A DNA stretch of 64,000 nucleotides from Desulfobacterium sp. (GTDB lineage Bacteria > Desulfobacterota > Desulfobacteria > Desulfobacterales > Desulfobacteraceae). The DNA is taken from NCBI GenBank assembly GCA_030145245.1, contig JAQYWC010000073.1:1-64000 (forward strand), in the 5' to 3' direction. Under the pieces are notes generated by a model. That model was given only the letters and a program-made list of their open reading frames with translations. It had not been told where the DNA came from and did no database searches. The position numbers and the translations under genes are program-made. Shown here in pieces: positions 17,257 through 27,221 of this stretch (within the stretch, counting starts at the first letter, position 1; each line of letters opens with the position of its first letter).

Positions 17257-17654
17257 TGGTTTATCTCCTTGGGGGTTGTGTGGCACTCCCAGCAATAGGG
17301 ATCCACTGAGGCGTAGGTATGGCACTTATCACAAAACTTCTCCTTGTCTTCGTGACATCCGAGACAGGAGTCTTCGCCTGTGGAGAGGCTCATCTGGAAC
17401 TGTTTGCCGTTTGCGGCATCATATTTCCGGTCCGCATCCCTTACCACGCCGTCCCGCCACTCGTCCAGCAGGCTCATGTGGTTTGCCCTCATGTCATACT
17501 TGTCCAGAACGCATTTTCCAGCGGCCTTGGCCTTTGCAGAAAGTTCCGGTTCCGGGGCTGCGTCGGTGCCGCCAAAGTTGAACCAGATGGGAAATAGCGC
17601 TGCAATGACGAATGCCGCCAATCCAGCGATGATTGCATTTTTACTCATCGTCAT
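17253..17654 (-). CDS. dsrJ: DsrJ, periplasmic triheme cytochrome c
   Basis: Three CxxCH heme-attachment motifs lie close together near the C-terminus: CLGCH, CDKCH and CWECH. The N-terminal hydrophobic segment (AIIAGLAAFVIAALFPIWF) is an uncleaved membrane anchor, as known for DsrJ, with the heme domain in the periplasm. At 133 residues the size is typical. It overlaps dsrK by 14 bases and dsrO by four, implying coupled translation. Confidence 0.96.
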   Translation of the reverse strand: MTMSKNAIIAGLAAFVIAALFPIWFNFGGTDAAPEPELSAKAKAAGKCVLDKYDMRANHMSLLDEWRDGVVRDADRKYDAANGKQFQMSLSTGEDSCLGCHEDKEKFCDKCHTYASVDPYCWECHTTPKEINQ

Positions 17655-19287
17655 CCTCCATGCCAGGTAGGGGTTCCATGCGCAGGTCAGTCTCTCGCTT
17701 TTTCTCTCCGGGGAGGATCAGAGCGTTTCCGACCAGCTCGTGCACACCATAAACTTCAACCTCTGGTACCCAGTATTCGCAAAGGGTGGAAAGAGCCGCC
17801 CTGTCGATGGCACAGATGGTTCCAAGGGTGTTAACGCCAAATTTGTCGTGGACATATTTCACGGCGTTGGCCCTTGGGAGAGCGCCCGCCATTCTCAGCT
17901 CGATGTTCTCGCCCGCGTTGAGACCGGCACCTGAACCGCAGCAGAAGGTCTGCTCCCGGATGGTGTTCTCCGGCATCTCAAAGAAGTTGTCGCAAACGTT
18001 CTGGATGCAGTAACGGGGCTCATCCAGAAGACCCATGCCCCTTGCAGGGTTGCAGGAGTCATGGAAGGTCATGACGCGGTTGGAGTTCCTGCTCTTATCA
18101 AGCTCGAGCTTGCCGTGCTTGATGAGGTCGGCGGTGAACTCGGTGATGTGAACCATCTTTGTGGATTTTGCGTTCTCGAACTTGGTGCCTGTGATGGGGT
18201 TGACAGGCTCCTCAAGGAAGTCGGCAGGGCCGTTCATGGTGTCCATGTACTGGTTGATGACCCGCCACATGTGGCCGCACTCTCCGCCCAGGATCCACTT
18301 GACCCCAAGGCGTTTGGCCTCGGCATACATCTTGGCGTTGAGCCGCTTCATGGTCTCGTGGGAGGTGAAGAAACCAAAGTTTCCGCCCTCGGAAGCGTAG
18401 GTGCTCCAGGTAACGTTCAGGTCGTACTTGTCTTTAAGGTACTTGAATAGGATCATGTACCCCTGACAGGTGTAGGTGCCGGGATCGGCAAACACGTCAC
18501 CGGACGGTGTGATAAAGAGGATGTCGGCGCCCTTTACATTGAACTGGGGCTCGACATTTACGCCGGTGATCTCCTCGATATCTTCGGTGAAGAAGTCGAG
18601 CATGTCCTTGAACGCATGGGGCTGGATGCCGAGATGGTTACCCGTCTGGTAGCAGTTGGAAACCGGGGTGGCGATCCAGTCGATGTTGAGGCCGAGAAGG
18701 TTGAGAAGCTCCCGTCCCATGATGGTGATCTCTGCGGTATCGATGCCGTAGGGGCAGAAGACCGAGCATCGACGGCACTCTGTGCACTGGAAGAAGTAGT
18801 ACCACCACTGCTTCAGGACCTCCACGGTCATGGGGCGTCCGCCGCCAAGCTTTTCGCCGCCGGGGATCTTGGAGAGGATCTTGCCGGCTGTGGTGAAGTC
18901 GTTCCGGTATACCGATCTCAAAAGCTCGGCCCGGAGTACGGGCATGTTCAGGGGATCACCGGTGCCAAGGAAAAAGTGGCATTTGTCAGCACAGGCGCCG
19001 CAGCGAACACAGACGTCCATGAAGATCTTAAAGGTTCTGAACTTCTCCAAACGCTCCTTGATGCCGTTGTGGATGATCTCCTGCCAGTTCTCAGGAAGCT
19101 TCCAGTCATCATCCAGGGGGTTCCATTGTCTGGGATTGGGGGCGCTCAGGGTTTCCAGACTTTCAGGCTTTGCAGCGTAGCTGAATATCCCGGGTCTGAT
19201 CTGGACAGTAGTATCCATCCAGCTGCCTGAGGCAGGGCTGTGGTCTACCTTGTCCAATAATTCATCGGGTTTAAGTTCGTCAGACAT
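17641..19287 (-). CDS. dsrK: DsrK, cytoplasmic HdrD-like iron-sulfur subunit
   Basis: DsrK resembles the catalytic subunit of heterodisulfide reductase and is thought to act on the DsrC disulfide or trisulfide during sulfite reduction. Two ferredoxin-type clusters are indicated by CVRCGACADKC and CTECRRCSVFCP. The C-terminal part has the cysteine-rich features of the special Hdr-type cluster (HDSCNPARG and TFCCGSGAG). Its 548 residues are typical. It starts three bases after dsrM. Confidence 0.96.
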   Translation of the reverse strand: MSDELKPDELLDKVDHSPASGSWMDTTVQIRPGIFSYAAKPESLETLSAPNPRQWNPLDDDWKLPENWQEIIHNGIKERLEKFRTFKIFMDVCVRCGACADKCHFFLGTGDPLNMPVLRAELLRSVYRNDFTTAGKILSKIPGGEKLGGGRPMTVEVLKQWWYYFFQCTECRRCSVFCPYGIDTAEITIMGRELLNLLGLNIDWIATPVSNCYQTGNHLGIQPHAFKDMLDFFTEDIEEITGVNVEPQFNVKGADILFITPSGDVFADPGTYTCQGYMILFKYLKDKYDLNVTWSTYASEGGNFGFFTSHETMKRLNAKMYAEAKRLGVKWILGGECGHMWRVINQYMDTMNGPADFLEEPVNPITGTKFENAKSTKMVHITEFTADLIKHGKLELDKSRNSNRVMTFHDSCNPARGMGLLDEPRYCIQNVCDNFFEMPENTIREQTFCCGSGAGLNAGENIELRMAGALPRANAVKYVHDKFGVNTLGTICAIDRAALSTLCEYWVPEVEVYGVHELVGNALILPGEKKRETDLRMEPLPGMEDDDE

Positions 19288-19290
19288 CGA

Positions 19291-20298
19291 TTACTCCTTC
19301 TTATCAACTGGAAGTCCAGCGTCTATCATTTTATCCCGGAAATGATCCTCATACTGCTCGTAGGTATGAATGTCCACGTCGTAGTTCCAGGGGTTGATGT
19401 GTCGTTTCATTCGGGTGTTGTTTGCCATGTTCCGGGTGGGGCTCAGGAATATGCCGCCCATGTGCATGAGCTTGCTCACGGGGATATAGGCAAACAGGAT
19501 GCTGACCATGAAGATATGGGCATAGAACAGTCCGCCGACGCCCTCGGGAATCACCGGGTGGAAGGTTGCAAGGCCCATGGTGAAGGTCTTGACTCCCAGG
19601 ATATCTACCTTGGTGAAGTAGCGCATGAAGATACCGGTAACTGCGATGCCGATGATGAGAAACAACGGAAAATAATCCGCAGCAAGTGAGATATAGCTCA
19701 CTTTTTCATCGAAGATTCTTCGTGCAAGCAGGAACAGGGCCGCACCCAGGAGCAGAAAACCGGACAGCATGACGATGGGAAGACCCACCTGGATGATGCC
19801 GTCAAAGTATTCAACGACTTTTATGCATGCGGGAACCGGGTTGAGGAAGAACCTCAGGTGTCTCAGGAGCACTGTCAGGAATGAGTAGTGAAAGGCAAGG
19901 GCACCGAGCCAGAGGAAGATCTCCCAGGAGTAGGTGAGCTTGTTCTTTTCATTTCTGTTGAATGCCGCCTTGGTGTTCCTGAACAAGGATCTGAAGAGAA
20001 AGATCTCCAGCACCATGCGCACAAATACCCCGGCTGTTGTGTCGGGGTTGTCGATGCGATTCTGTTTGATCCACGGAAGGGATTTTTGCTGACCGCAGGT
20101 TGTGGGGATCCGGAAGGGTACTGCAGAGGATGCCCAGCCCATTACCCGGTATACAAACCCGGCAAGGAAGGCCAAGACCGCTGCATAGGGCACAACAATC
20201 CCGAAGAACCATTGCATTCCGGCTCCCTCAACCCCTGCGTATGCCAGCAAAAAAAGCAGAAAAACGCCTGTCAGGGGTAACATGTACTTTTGCTTCAT
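19291..20298 (-). CDS. dsrM: DsrM, membrane cytochrome b subunit
   Basis: DsrM is the NarI-like heme b membrane subunit that pairs with DsrK and oxidises or reduces menaquinone. The 335 residues have about six hydrophobic segments, beginning LTGVFLLFLLAYAGV. Histidines in the membrane region (FHYSFLTVLLRHLRFF) are candidate heme ligands. A hairpin overlaps the ribosome binding site. It is the first gene of dsrMKJOP and lies 71 bases after the RsbRD-N-like gene. Confidence 0.95.
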   Translation of the reverse strand: MKQKYMLPLTGVFLLFLLAYAGVEGAGMQWFFGIVVPYAAVLAFLAGFVYRVMGWASSAVPFRIPTTCGQQKSLPWIKQNRIDNPDTTAGVFVRMVLEIFLFRSLFRNTKAAFNRNEKNKLTYSWEIFLWLGALAFHYSFLTVLLRHLRFFLNPVPACIKVVEYFDGIIQVGLPIVMLSGFLLLGAALFLLARRIFDEKVSYISLAADYFPLFLIIGIAVTGIFMRYFTKVDILGVKTFTMGLATFHPVIPEGVGGLFYAHIFMVSILFAYIPVSKLMHMGGIFLSPTRNMANNTRMKRHINPWNYDVDIHTYEQYEDHFRDKMIDAGLPVDKKE

Positions 20299-20308
20299 AT
20301 TCTAACCA

Positions 20309-20322
20309 CCTCACTATTGAGG
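20309..20322 (-). promoter_or_regulatory. Hairpin overlapping the dsrM ribosome binding site
   Basis: On the minus strand CCTCA-ATAG-TGAGG can pair, with the TGAGG half forming part of the GAGGTGG ribosome binding site of dsrM. A larger imperfect GC-rich hairpin lies just upstream (about 20321-20353). Such structures could tune dsrM translation relative to the upstream gene. Confidence 0.45.
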
Positions 20323-20369
20323 CCCAGGCAGGCCGAAACCTGGCAGGGCCTGTTTAAAATGTTGTTGAG

Positions 20370-20870
20370 CTAAAGGAGATCCTCATCCTTGAGCTCCGTT
20401 ACTAAACCTGCCCTTTCAAAGGCCCTGTGAATCCGTTTCTTGGATTCGGTTGCCTTTATAAGGAATATACTTTCTCGACACTTCATGAACCTGTTGAATG
20501 CTGCCAGGGCCACCTGGTCGACCTTTCTGTCAAAATCTTCGCCCGGCGCGTTTTCCAGGATATTTTTTACTATCTCCTTGAGTTCAAACACAAATCCGAC
20601 GGCATCAGAAGCGGTGAATTTCTGGACTGCCCGGATGCGGATCACGGGATCCAGGGCATCCTCGAGTTTCCCAGGGTCAAGGTCCTTTAAAAGCTGGTCA
20701 AAAACATTCTCAAGACTCTCCTGGGTCGCACTGCCCACGGGGTTGTCAAAACGGTTTTTTATTCGGCCGAGTACCCGTGCTGTTTCAGGCGGATAGCTCT
20801 TGATCGTGGCTTCAAACCATTGATCGATGATTTTTTTTCTGTTCTTTTCAAGGCTCTTGTTAATATTCAT
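20370..20870 (-). CDS. RsbRD N-terminal-like domain protein upstream of dsrM
   Basis: This 166-residue all-helical protein resembles the RsbRD_N (globin-like) domain found at the N-terminus of stressosome proteins: DQWFEATIKSYPPETA, then FVFELKEIVKNIL and a helix ending FMKCRESIFLIKA. There is no STAS domain, so it is a stand-alone sensor module. It is the first gene of the dsrMKJOP transcript. A regulatory or assembly role for the Dsr complex is inference from position only. Confidence 0.75.
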   Translation of the reverse strand: MNINKSLEKNRKKIIDQWFEATIKSYPPETARVLGRIKNRFDNPVGSATQESLENVFDQLLKDLDPGKLEDALDPVIRIRAVQKFTASDAVGFVFELKEIVKNILENAPGEDFDRKVDQVALAAFNRFMKCRESIFLIKATESKKRIHRAFERAGLVTELKDEDLL

Positions 20871-20948
20871 ACAGCTAGGGTGCTCCTGTGAATCCTTTGG
20901 GATCCGGATAGTAAATATTTAATAAACCTACTTCTGATTAACGTAAGC

Positions 20949-20977
20949 GATATAACTATCCTGGGATTTTATGTCAA
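20949..20977 (-). promoter_or_regulatory. Promoter of the dsr membrane complex operon
   Basis: On the minus strand TTGACA (20972-20977) and TATATC (20949-20954) are 17 bases apart. The -35 element overlaps the last codons of the upstream aminopeptidase gene, and the leader is about 75 bases. Confidence 0.7.
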
Positions 20978-22291
20978 GGATAAAAGCGGGGGCTCATCCA
21001 GGGAAAAAAACTTATTCAAGGCCTTAAAGAGCATGAAGGGATCGTTGCTTCCGCTCAGTTCACGGATGGAGTGCATGGCAAGGGTTGCCGCTCCCACATC
21101 CACTGTCCGGATACCTGTCTGGGATGAGATGGCCGGGCCGATGGTGCTTCCGCAGGGAAGATCACTTCTCATGACAAAGTTCTGGACCGTGAGGCCTGCC
21201 CGCCTGCACACATGGCGGAAAAGGGCGGAAGATTCCGAATCCGAGGCATATCTCTGGGAGGCATTGATCTTGAGTACCGGGCCTGTGTTCAGGGTTGGGC
21301 TGTGGTTGGGATCGTGTTTGTCACTCAAGGCCGGGTGGACTGCGTGGGCGTTGTCGCAGGAGATCATGAAAGATCGGGCCGCTGTCCTTGCAAACTGTTC
21401 CGGAGTCGGTGCCATTCTTGATAGTACGGATTCCAGAAAGGAACCCCTGGCCCCGGCCAATGTATCGCTTCCCACCTCTTCGTTATCGGTAAAGACCACC
21501 ATGGCTGTGGAGGAGGGGGCTGCCGACTCCAGTCCTTTAAGGGCTGCATGGCAGGATAACAGGTTGTCGAGTCTGGGGGCCGATATGATCTCATTGTCTA
21601 TGCCTGCATAGGCGGCAGGCTCTGCATCGGAAAACGAGAGCTCGTAATCGATCACTTCCTGGATCCCGGTTCCGGGGTGTTCCTCTTTTGCCCGGGCAAG
21701 GAGTTGTTCCTTGAACGGCAGGCTCTTTTCGGGATCGCCAATGGAAAAGAGGGGAGGTATGTGAAGCTGGGGGTTGACGGTTCTGTTCTTGTTTGCTTCC
21801 CTGTCCAGGTGGATTGCAAGGCTTGGAATCAGGGCCACGGGCCGGTTGTAGTTGATCAGGATGCTCTGGAGACGCTCCTTTTCATCTTCAATGATCCGGC
21901 AGGTGATCCGGCCGGCAAGGTTGAGCCCCCGGTCGAACCAGGTGTTGAGCAGGGTGCCGCCGTAAATCTCGCAGCCCAGGCGCGTCATGGAATTCGAGTT
22001 CTGTGCAGGTTCCGGTTTTACCCTGAGGCAGGGGCTGTCCGTGTGCGCTCCGACCATCTTTATCCCGCTCTCCCAAGGCTGCTCTTTTCCCATGATAAAG
22101 GCGATGACGGAGGATCCGTTCCGGGTGATATAGTATCTGCCATTGGCTTCAAGATTCCAGGCGTCTTTCTCCTCAAGGCGTAAAAAACCTGTTGCTTTGA
22201 GCTGCTTTTCCATATAACGCACCCCATGGAAGGGAGAGGGTGACTGGTCGATGAATCTGAAAAGATCCTGGTTGAACTTCTTGGGTGTCAT
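20969..22291 (-). CDS. apeB: M18 family aminopeptidase
   Basis: This is a cytosolic zinc aminopeptidase removing N-terminal residues, often acidic ones. Metal-site motifs of the M18 family are visible: VGAHTDSPCLRVKP, IHLDREANKN, FTDNEEVGSDTL and a C-terminal AMHSIRELSG. The 440-residue length is typical. The start MTPKKFNQDLFRFIDQSPSPFH matches the family N-terminus. Its 3' end carries the -35 element of the dsr promoter. Confidence 0.93.
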   Translation of the reverse strand: MTPKKFNQDLFRFIDQSPSPFHGVRYMEKQLKATGFLRLEEKDAWNLEANGRYYITRNGSSVIAFIMGKEQPWESGIKMVGAHTDSPCLRVKPEPAQNSNSMTRLGCEIYGGTLLNTWFDRGLNLAGRITCRIIEDEKERLQSILINYNRPVALIPSLAIHLDREANKNRTVNPQLHIPPLFSIGDPEKSLPFKEQLLARAKEEHPGTGIQEVIDYELSFSDAEPAAYAGIDNEIISAPRLDNLLSCHAALKGLESAAPSSTAMVVFTDNEEVGSDTLAGARGSFLESVLSRMAPTPEQFARTAARSFMISCDNAHAVHPALSDKHDPNHSPTLNTGPVLKINASQRYASDSESSALFRHVCRRAGLTVQNFVMRSDLPCGSTIGPAISSQTGIRTVDVGAATLAMHSIRELSGSNDPFMLFKALNKFFSLDEPPLLSLT

Positions 22292-22525
22292 GGGATTACT
22301 CTCTTATACGGTCCTTGTTTTGTCGGAGGATAACAATAACGATAATAATTATTATTACCAGAATTTTGACCTTGAAAACAAGGTTTATTTGGTTTTTCCT
22401 GTGGCTGGGCTGTGTCCCTATTGATTTGCCCTCCTCTCCGTGATATCCCTAAAGGCGACTGCCTTGACAGGTCTTTGGGGCAGGATCCGTTTTAACAAGA
22501 ATTGAGAATACAAGGGGGGGGGAAG

Positions 22526-24193
22526 ATGTTGAAGGGAATCGATCCTGCTCTGACAGGGAGCTGGAAACGGCTGAGTGATCACCATGAACTGGTGAAGAAC
22601 CTCCGGATGGGTGAGCTGTTTCAAGGGGACGTCAACCGTTTCAACCGTTTTTCAATCCCCTTTAATGATATGGTGGTCGACTTTTCCAAAAACAGGATCA
22701 CGGACGAGACTCTGGAGCTGTTGATGGGACTTGCCCGGGAAACCGGTGTGCAAGAGGCGATCGCAATGATGTTCGGTGGTGAAAGAATCAATACCACCGA
22801 AAACAGGGCCGTGCTCCATGTGGCATTGAGAAACCTTGTAAACACTCCGATCCTGATGGATCAACACGATGTGATGCCAAGGGTGAACAAGGCCCTTGAA
22901 AAGATTGAGCGCTTTTCGACCCGGGTGTATACCGGGCAGATGACAGGGTATTCCGGCCGGCCGGTCACCGATATCGTGAATATTGGCATCGGTGGCTCCG
23001 ATCTCGGCCCCCAGATGGTGACCCGGTGTCTGAAGCCCTATGCACGGAAAGGGTTGTCTGTTCATTTTGTCTCCAACGTTGACGGAACCCATATCCGGGA
23101 GACCCTGGAGGGGCTTGATCCTGCCACCACCCTTTTTATCATCGCTTCAAAAACATTTACCACCCAGGAAACCATTGCAAATGCAGAAGCGGCAAGGTGC
23201 TGGTTTCTTGATGCCGCCGGGGATTCCGTTCATGTGGCCGGTCATTTTGTTGCCATTTCAACAAATGGTGCCGCTGTTCAAGAGTTCGGGATCGATCCTT
23301 CCAATATGTTTGAGTTATGGGACTGGGTGGGGGGGCGATACTCCCTCTGGTCCTCCATTGGCCTCTCCATTGCGTGCTATCTTGGGTTTGATAATTTCAA
23401 GGCGCTTCTCAGGGGTGGGTTTGAGATGGACCGCCATTTTAAGGAGACCCCCCTTGAACAAAATATACCGGTGATTCTCGCCATGATCGGCATCTGGTAT
23501 GTCAACTTTTTTAAGTTTCACACCACGGCCATCCTTCCCTATGATCAGGGCATGGCCCGTTTCCCGGCCTATCTTCAGCAGGCTGATATGGAGAGCAACG
23601 GCAAGTCTGCAACCCGGAGCGGCACCAGGGCCGGTTATCACACCGGTCCCGTTGTCTGGGGAGAACCCGGCACCAATGGGCAGCATGCCTTTTATCAACT
23701 GCTTCACCAGGGAACAAGGATCGTTCCGGCCGATTTTCTGGTGCCGGCCATAAGTCACAACCCCGTGGCAAATCACCACACCCTGCTGTTGGCCAACTGC
23801 CTTGCCCAGTCAGAGGCTTTGATGAACGGCAGAACCAGGGAAGAGGTGACAAGGGAGATGAGGGCCGGTGGCTGCAGTGACAAAGAGATCGAAACCCTGC
23901 TGCCCCACCGGGTGTTCCAGGGGAACCGGCCCTCCAACACCATCTTGTTTAAGAAGCTGACCCCGGAAGTGCTGGGGTCTCTCATCGCCATGTACGAACA
24001 TAAGATTTTTGTCCAGGGGGTTGTCTGGAACATCTTCAGCTTTGACCAATGGGGGGTGGAGCTCGGAAAGGAGCTTGCCCAGCGAATCGTTCCCGAGCTT
24101 TCCGGGGAAGAACAGGTGGATACCCATGACGCCTCAACCAATGGATTGATCAATCTCGTGAGGAAGATGGGGGGAAAAACATGCAGGAGTTAA
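22526..24193 (+). CDS. pgi: Glucose-6-phosphate isomerase
   Basis: The enzyme interconverts glucose-6-phosphate and fructose-6-phosphate. Signatures include [29 protein letters not shown] and [13 protein letters not shown]. At 555 residues it is the long bacterial/eukaryal form. ATG 22526 follows a G-rich ribosome binding site; the track start at 22502 is earlier and unsupported. The 234-base region upstream has an A/T-rich stretch (about 22330-22360) but no clear promoter. The 3' end overlaps the next gene by 13 bases. Confidence 0.96.
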   Translation: MLKGIDPALTGSWKRLSDHHELVKNLRMGELFQGDVNRFNRFSIPFNDMVVDFSKNRITDETLELLMGLARETGVQEAIAMMFGGERINTTENRAVLHVALRNLVNTPILMDQHDVMPRVNKALEKIERFSTRVYTGQMTGYSGRPVTDIVNIGIGGSDLGPQMVTRCLKPYARKGLSVHFVSNVDGTHIRETLEGLDPATTLFIIASKTFTTQETIANAEAARCWFLDAAGDSVHVAGHFVAISTNGAAVQEFGIDPSNMFELWDWVGGRYSLWSSIGLSIACYLGFDNFKALLRGGFEMDRHFKETPLEQNIPVILAMIGIWYVNFFKFHTTAILPYDQGMARFPAYLQQADMESNGKSATRSGTRAGYHTGPVVWGEPGTNGQHAFYQLLHQGTRIVPADFLVPAISHNPVANHHTLLLANCLAQSEALMNGRTREEVTREMRAGGCSDKEIETLLPHRVFQGNRPSNTILFKKLTPEVLGSLIAMYEHKIFVQGVVWNIFSFDQWGVELGKELAQRIVPELSGEEQVDTHDASTNGLINLVRKMGGKTCRS

Positions 24194-25872
24194 CCAAGAG
24201 TCAGCGGGCGCGGCTTGCCATCCGCGAGTTTAAAGTGATCACCGATTCCCTGGCTATCCGGGGGTTTTACCGGCCGTCCGGAAGGCTTGGCAAGGCCCTT
24301 GAAGGATGCTTGAGGGATCTGAGCCCTGAGATCTACGGCTCCATGAACGACTCCAGGGTGGTGGAGCTCAAGGGCCTTGAGTATGTCATTGACCGGCTGC
24401 CCCAGGGGATCGAGGAGAGCACCAAGATCATTCTCACGGACGAGGACCAGTTCGACGAGACACCGTTCAAGGCCATCGAGCCGTTGAAGCGGAGAAGAAC
24501 TTCGTACAGGATCAACGACAGGGAGCTCTGCTTCATCATCTCAAGGGGGATCAGCGAGATCTATGATATCATCACCCACATGGCCTTTCTGAACATCGAG
24601 GCCAAGAAGATCTACAAGCGGATCCAGGACGATTACGGCAACCCGAGGATGGAGTGGAAAGAGCTTGAGCGTGTGGTGAACAAAAAAGGGAAGCTCAGCG
24701 TCAGTGACCTTGACTCGGCACTCTGGAATCTGAGTATCATCCTTGGCCGCCCCTACCACGAAACCCGGGAGTCCTACGAGTCCCTTGAGAAAAACCGGAA
24801 AGAGAAGAAGAGCAACAACGGGCTGTTTTCCCTGATATACAGTCTCGGGCGCCGCATGGAAAACGAGCACCGGTCAAAGGATGAGGCCCTGGTGATCTAT
24901 TTTACGCCATCGCTTATGAAGATCATCGGTCATCATAACTATGGAAAGATCTGGGCTTCTGACATCAAGACGCGGCTCTTTGAACTCGGCCTGGAGGGCC
25001 GGCCCTTTCACATCATCAGTGCCAACCTTCACAGTGTGGTGAATCTGATCTACGGTTTTTCCGCCATGAAGGAGGCGAAAAAAGCCGTGGGTGACACGGA
25101 TTTCTACTGTTTCCTGGGGGGCTTGAGGGAGGAAAAGGAGGCGGTCATGGCCCATGCCCAGGCAAACGGCCTGGTCTGCCTGCCCGATCGTTCCGGGGCA
25201 AACATCGACTGCCAGGTGATCGACACCGCAAAGCTTGACCGGGTGGAACTCCATCCGGGGCTTGGGTTTGATCCCGGGGCCGGCACCGGTGAAAAACCGG
25301 TGATCCTTGTTATGGATTACGCCTTTGGCGCCCAGGCCTTTGAACTCATGGAGAACCTTCTCAAACCATGGTCTTCAAAGAGCGAGACGTCGCTTCTCAA
25401 TCTCGGCTCCGTCTCCATAATGGGGAAGGCTGGCATTCTGGCCGGGGAGACCGGGGATATCATGCTTGCCACGGCCCATGTGTGCGAGGGAACTTCAGAC
25501 AACTATATTGTTGAAAACGATCTTGTGCCGGAGGATTTTCACGGGGAGATAGCGGTGCATGAGGGTCCCATGGCAACGGTTCTGGGAACCAGTCTCCAGA
25601 ACCGGGATGTGCTTGAAATGTTTCAGTCAGACTGGCGGGCCGTGGGGCTTGAGATGGAGGGCGGCCATTATCAAAAGGCGATCAGCGCCGCCATTGTGAA
25701 GGGGTTTATCTCCAGGAATACCTCCACCCGTTACGCCTATTATGCTTCAGATAATCCCTTGATGACGGGCAACACCCTGGCTGCAGGCGCCATGGGGGAG
25801 GAGGGGGTGAAGCCCACCTACATGATTACCAAGGTTATTCTGCAGAAAATCCTCGGAACAGCTTCATCCTAG
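24181..25872 (+). CDS. Large protein with a C-terminal nucleoside-phosphorylase-like domain, function unknown
   Basis: The 563-residue cytoplasmic protein has an N-terminal helical half (about 1-270) with no recognised fold, including charged, coiled-coil-like stretches. The C-terminal half resembles the nucleoside phosphorylase/nucleosidase superfamily: [15 protein letters not shown] as the first strand and [10 protein letters not shown] near the end, where the family has its ribose-binding Met-Glu pair. GGGG lies just upstream of ATG 24181, inside the end of pgi, so translation is probably coupled. Possible substrates are nucleosides or nucleotides; AMP nucleosidase-like activity is a guess. 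The domain call is moderate and the function unknown. Confidence 0.6.
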   Translation: MQELTKSQRARLAIREFKVITDSLAIRGFYRPSGRLGKALEGCLRDLSPEIYGSMNDSRVVELKGLEYVIDRLPQGIEESTKIILTDEDQFDETPFKAIEPLKRRRTSYRINDRELCFIISRGISEIYDIITHMAFLNIEAKKIYKRIQDDYGNPRMEWKELERVVNKKGKLSVSDLDSALWNLSIILGRPYHETRESYESLEKNRKEKKSNNGLFSLIYSLGRRMENEHRSKDEALVIYFTPSLMKIIGHHNYGKIWASDIKTRLFELGLEGRPFHIISANLHSVVNLIYGFSAMKEAKKAVGDTDFYCFLGGLREEKEAVMAHAQANGLVCLPDRSGANIDCQVIDTAKLDRVELHPGLGFDPGAGTGEKPVILVMDYAFGAQAFELMENLLKPWSSKSETSLLNLGSVSIMGKAGILAGETGDIMLATAHVCEGTSDNYIVENDLVPEDFHGEIAVHEGPMATVLGTSLQNRDVLEMFQSDWRAVGLEMEGGHYQKAISAAIVKGFISRNTSTRYAYYASDNPLMTGNTLAAGAMGEEGVKPTYMITKVILQKILGTASS

Positions 25873-25881
25873 AATTCCCGG

Positions 25882-26223
25882 TTATCTCCATGGGGGTCTT
25901 CCAAAAAGGTCGTCACAATAGAATTGAATATACTCTTTGTAGGCAGGCTCGTAGTTTTCTGAAAATCCCCGGAGGAAGCTTTCTGATTTCTCGGGCTTCA
26001 AGTCTGTCAGGTGCTTTTTACGGTTGTTCATGATTGTGATGGTGAGCCTTGTCCTGTGGGTAAGGCAGGGGGTATTGATCACGTCTTTTTTTGCATAGAC
26101 ATCTGCAAGCCGTCTTCCTTTATAGTACTCCGGGTTGTTCTGGATGGGCTGCAACGGCTGGCATGAAACCATTGACAGTAGAATTGCTATCCATACGCCT
26201 GTAAAAACAAGGAACTTTTTCAT
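25882..26223 (-). CDS. Putative small lipoprotein
   Basis: A signal peptide (MKKFLVFTGVWIAILLSMVSC) ends in a lipobox-like MVSC, so the mature 95 or so residues would be membrane-anchored outside the cytoplasm. The mature part is basic and carries two further cysteines (TPCLTHRT, FYCDDLFG) that could form a disulfide. I do not recognise a family. ATG 26223 fits the signal peptide better than the track start at 26262. It is convergent with the phosphorylase-like gene. Confidence 0.65.
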   Translation of the reverse strand: MKKFLVFTGVWIAILLSMVSCQPLQPIQNNPEYYKGRRLADVYAKKDVINTPCLTHRTRLTITIMNNRKKHLTDLKPEKSESFLRGFSENYEPAYKEYIQFYCDDLFGRPPWR

Positions 26224-26381
26224 TGGTAGAAGGGCCTTTTTTATGGGTTTAAATTGAATCAATTTCAGTTATGAAAATATATGGTTGTGTTTGCCTTGTA
26301 AAGTCAAATGTCTTGTCCCGCCCAACTCTTCCTGTATTGAATCCATCAATATATTCCTGTTTTTTTATTAATATTAGCAGT

Positions 26382-26410
26382 TTGACTTAACCTGTAATCC
26401 TCAATAGTGT
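26382..26410 (+). promoter_or_regulatory. Possible promoter of the ABC importer operon
   Basis: TTGACT and TAGTGT are 17 bases apart, 40 bases before the GTG start at 26450. The -10 match is weak. Confidence 0.35.
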
Positions 26411-26449
26411 CTCGGGGTTTAAATCACTGACTAATTAAGGAGAAAACAG

Positions 26450-27211
26450 GTGGCTTTTTTAGAGGCTTCCATGGTTAACAAAATCTACCATGACAAGAAG
26501 AAGCAGGAAATTGTTGCGCTTTCCAATTTTACATTGTCGGTGGAGGAGCGGGAATTTATCACCATCATCGGACCCAGTGGGTGCGGCAAATCCTCCTTTC
26601 TTTTTCTTGCAGCCGGGCTGGAACCCCTGACTTCCGGAGTTCTCAAGTTTAACGGGAAGCCTGTCAAAGGTCCTGATCCCCTGAGTGCCATGGTGTTCCA
26701 GGAGTATCTTCTTTTTCCATGGAAAACCGTGCGGGAAAATATCGAATTCGGGCCTGAGTTGCGGCACGTCTCCAAAAAACAGCGCCGGGAAAGTTCCTGC
26801 AACCTGATCAAAATGGTTGGCCTTGGGGGATTTGAAAACAGGTATCCAAATGAATTGAGCGGGGGGATGCAGCAACGGGTCTCCATTGCCCGGGCCCTTG
26901 CAAACAAACCCCAATTGATTCTCATGGACGAACCGTTTGGCGCTTTGGACGCCTTGACCCGGGAGACGCTCCAGATAGAGTTGCTGAAAATCTGGCAGCA
27001 GGCGAAATGCACGGTGTTGTTTGTTACCCATAGTATCCCGGAGGCTGTTTATCTGGCTGACCGGGTGGTTGTGGTGAGCAAGCGGCCGGGAACAATCAAG
27101 GAGATCGTTGACATCGATCTTCCCCGGCCCAGGGAGCGGGAGATGTTTACGTCTCCCAGCTTCATTGAATATGAAAGATATCTGAAAAATTTGATTTTAG
27201 AAGAAATATAG
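26450..27211 (+). CDS. ABC transporter ATP-binding protein (nitrate/sulfonate/taurine importer type)
   Basis: This is the ATPase of an importer in the SsuB/TauB/NrtD group. Motifs are GPSGCGKSS (Walker A), NELSGGMQQRVS (signature), LILMDEPFGALD (Walker B) and FVTHSIPEAVYLADR (H-loop). The start is GTG with AAGGAG seven bases before it. The permease follows after ten bases and the binding protein after that, giving a complete three-gene importer. The substrate is not readable from the sequence. Confidence 0.93.
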   Translation: MAFLEASMVNKIYHDKKKQEIVALSNFTLSVEEREFITIIGPSGCGKSSFLFLAAGLEPLTSGVLKFNGKPVKGPDPLSAMVFQEYLLFPWKTVRENIEFGPELRHVSKKQRRESSCNLIKMVGLGGFENRYPNELSGGMQQRVSIARALANKPQLILMDEPFGALDALTRETLQIELLKIWQQAKCTVLFVTHSIPEAVYLADRVVVVSKRPGTIKEIVDIDLPRPREREMFTSPSFIEYERYLKNLILEEI

Positions 27212-27221
27212 GAGCGGGTGT

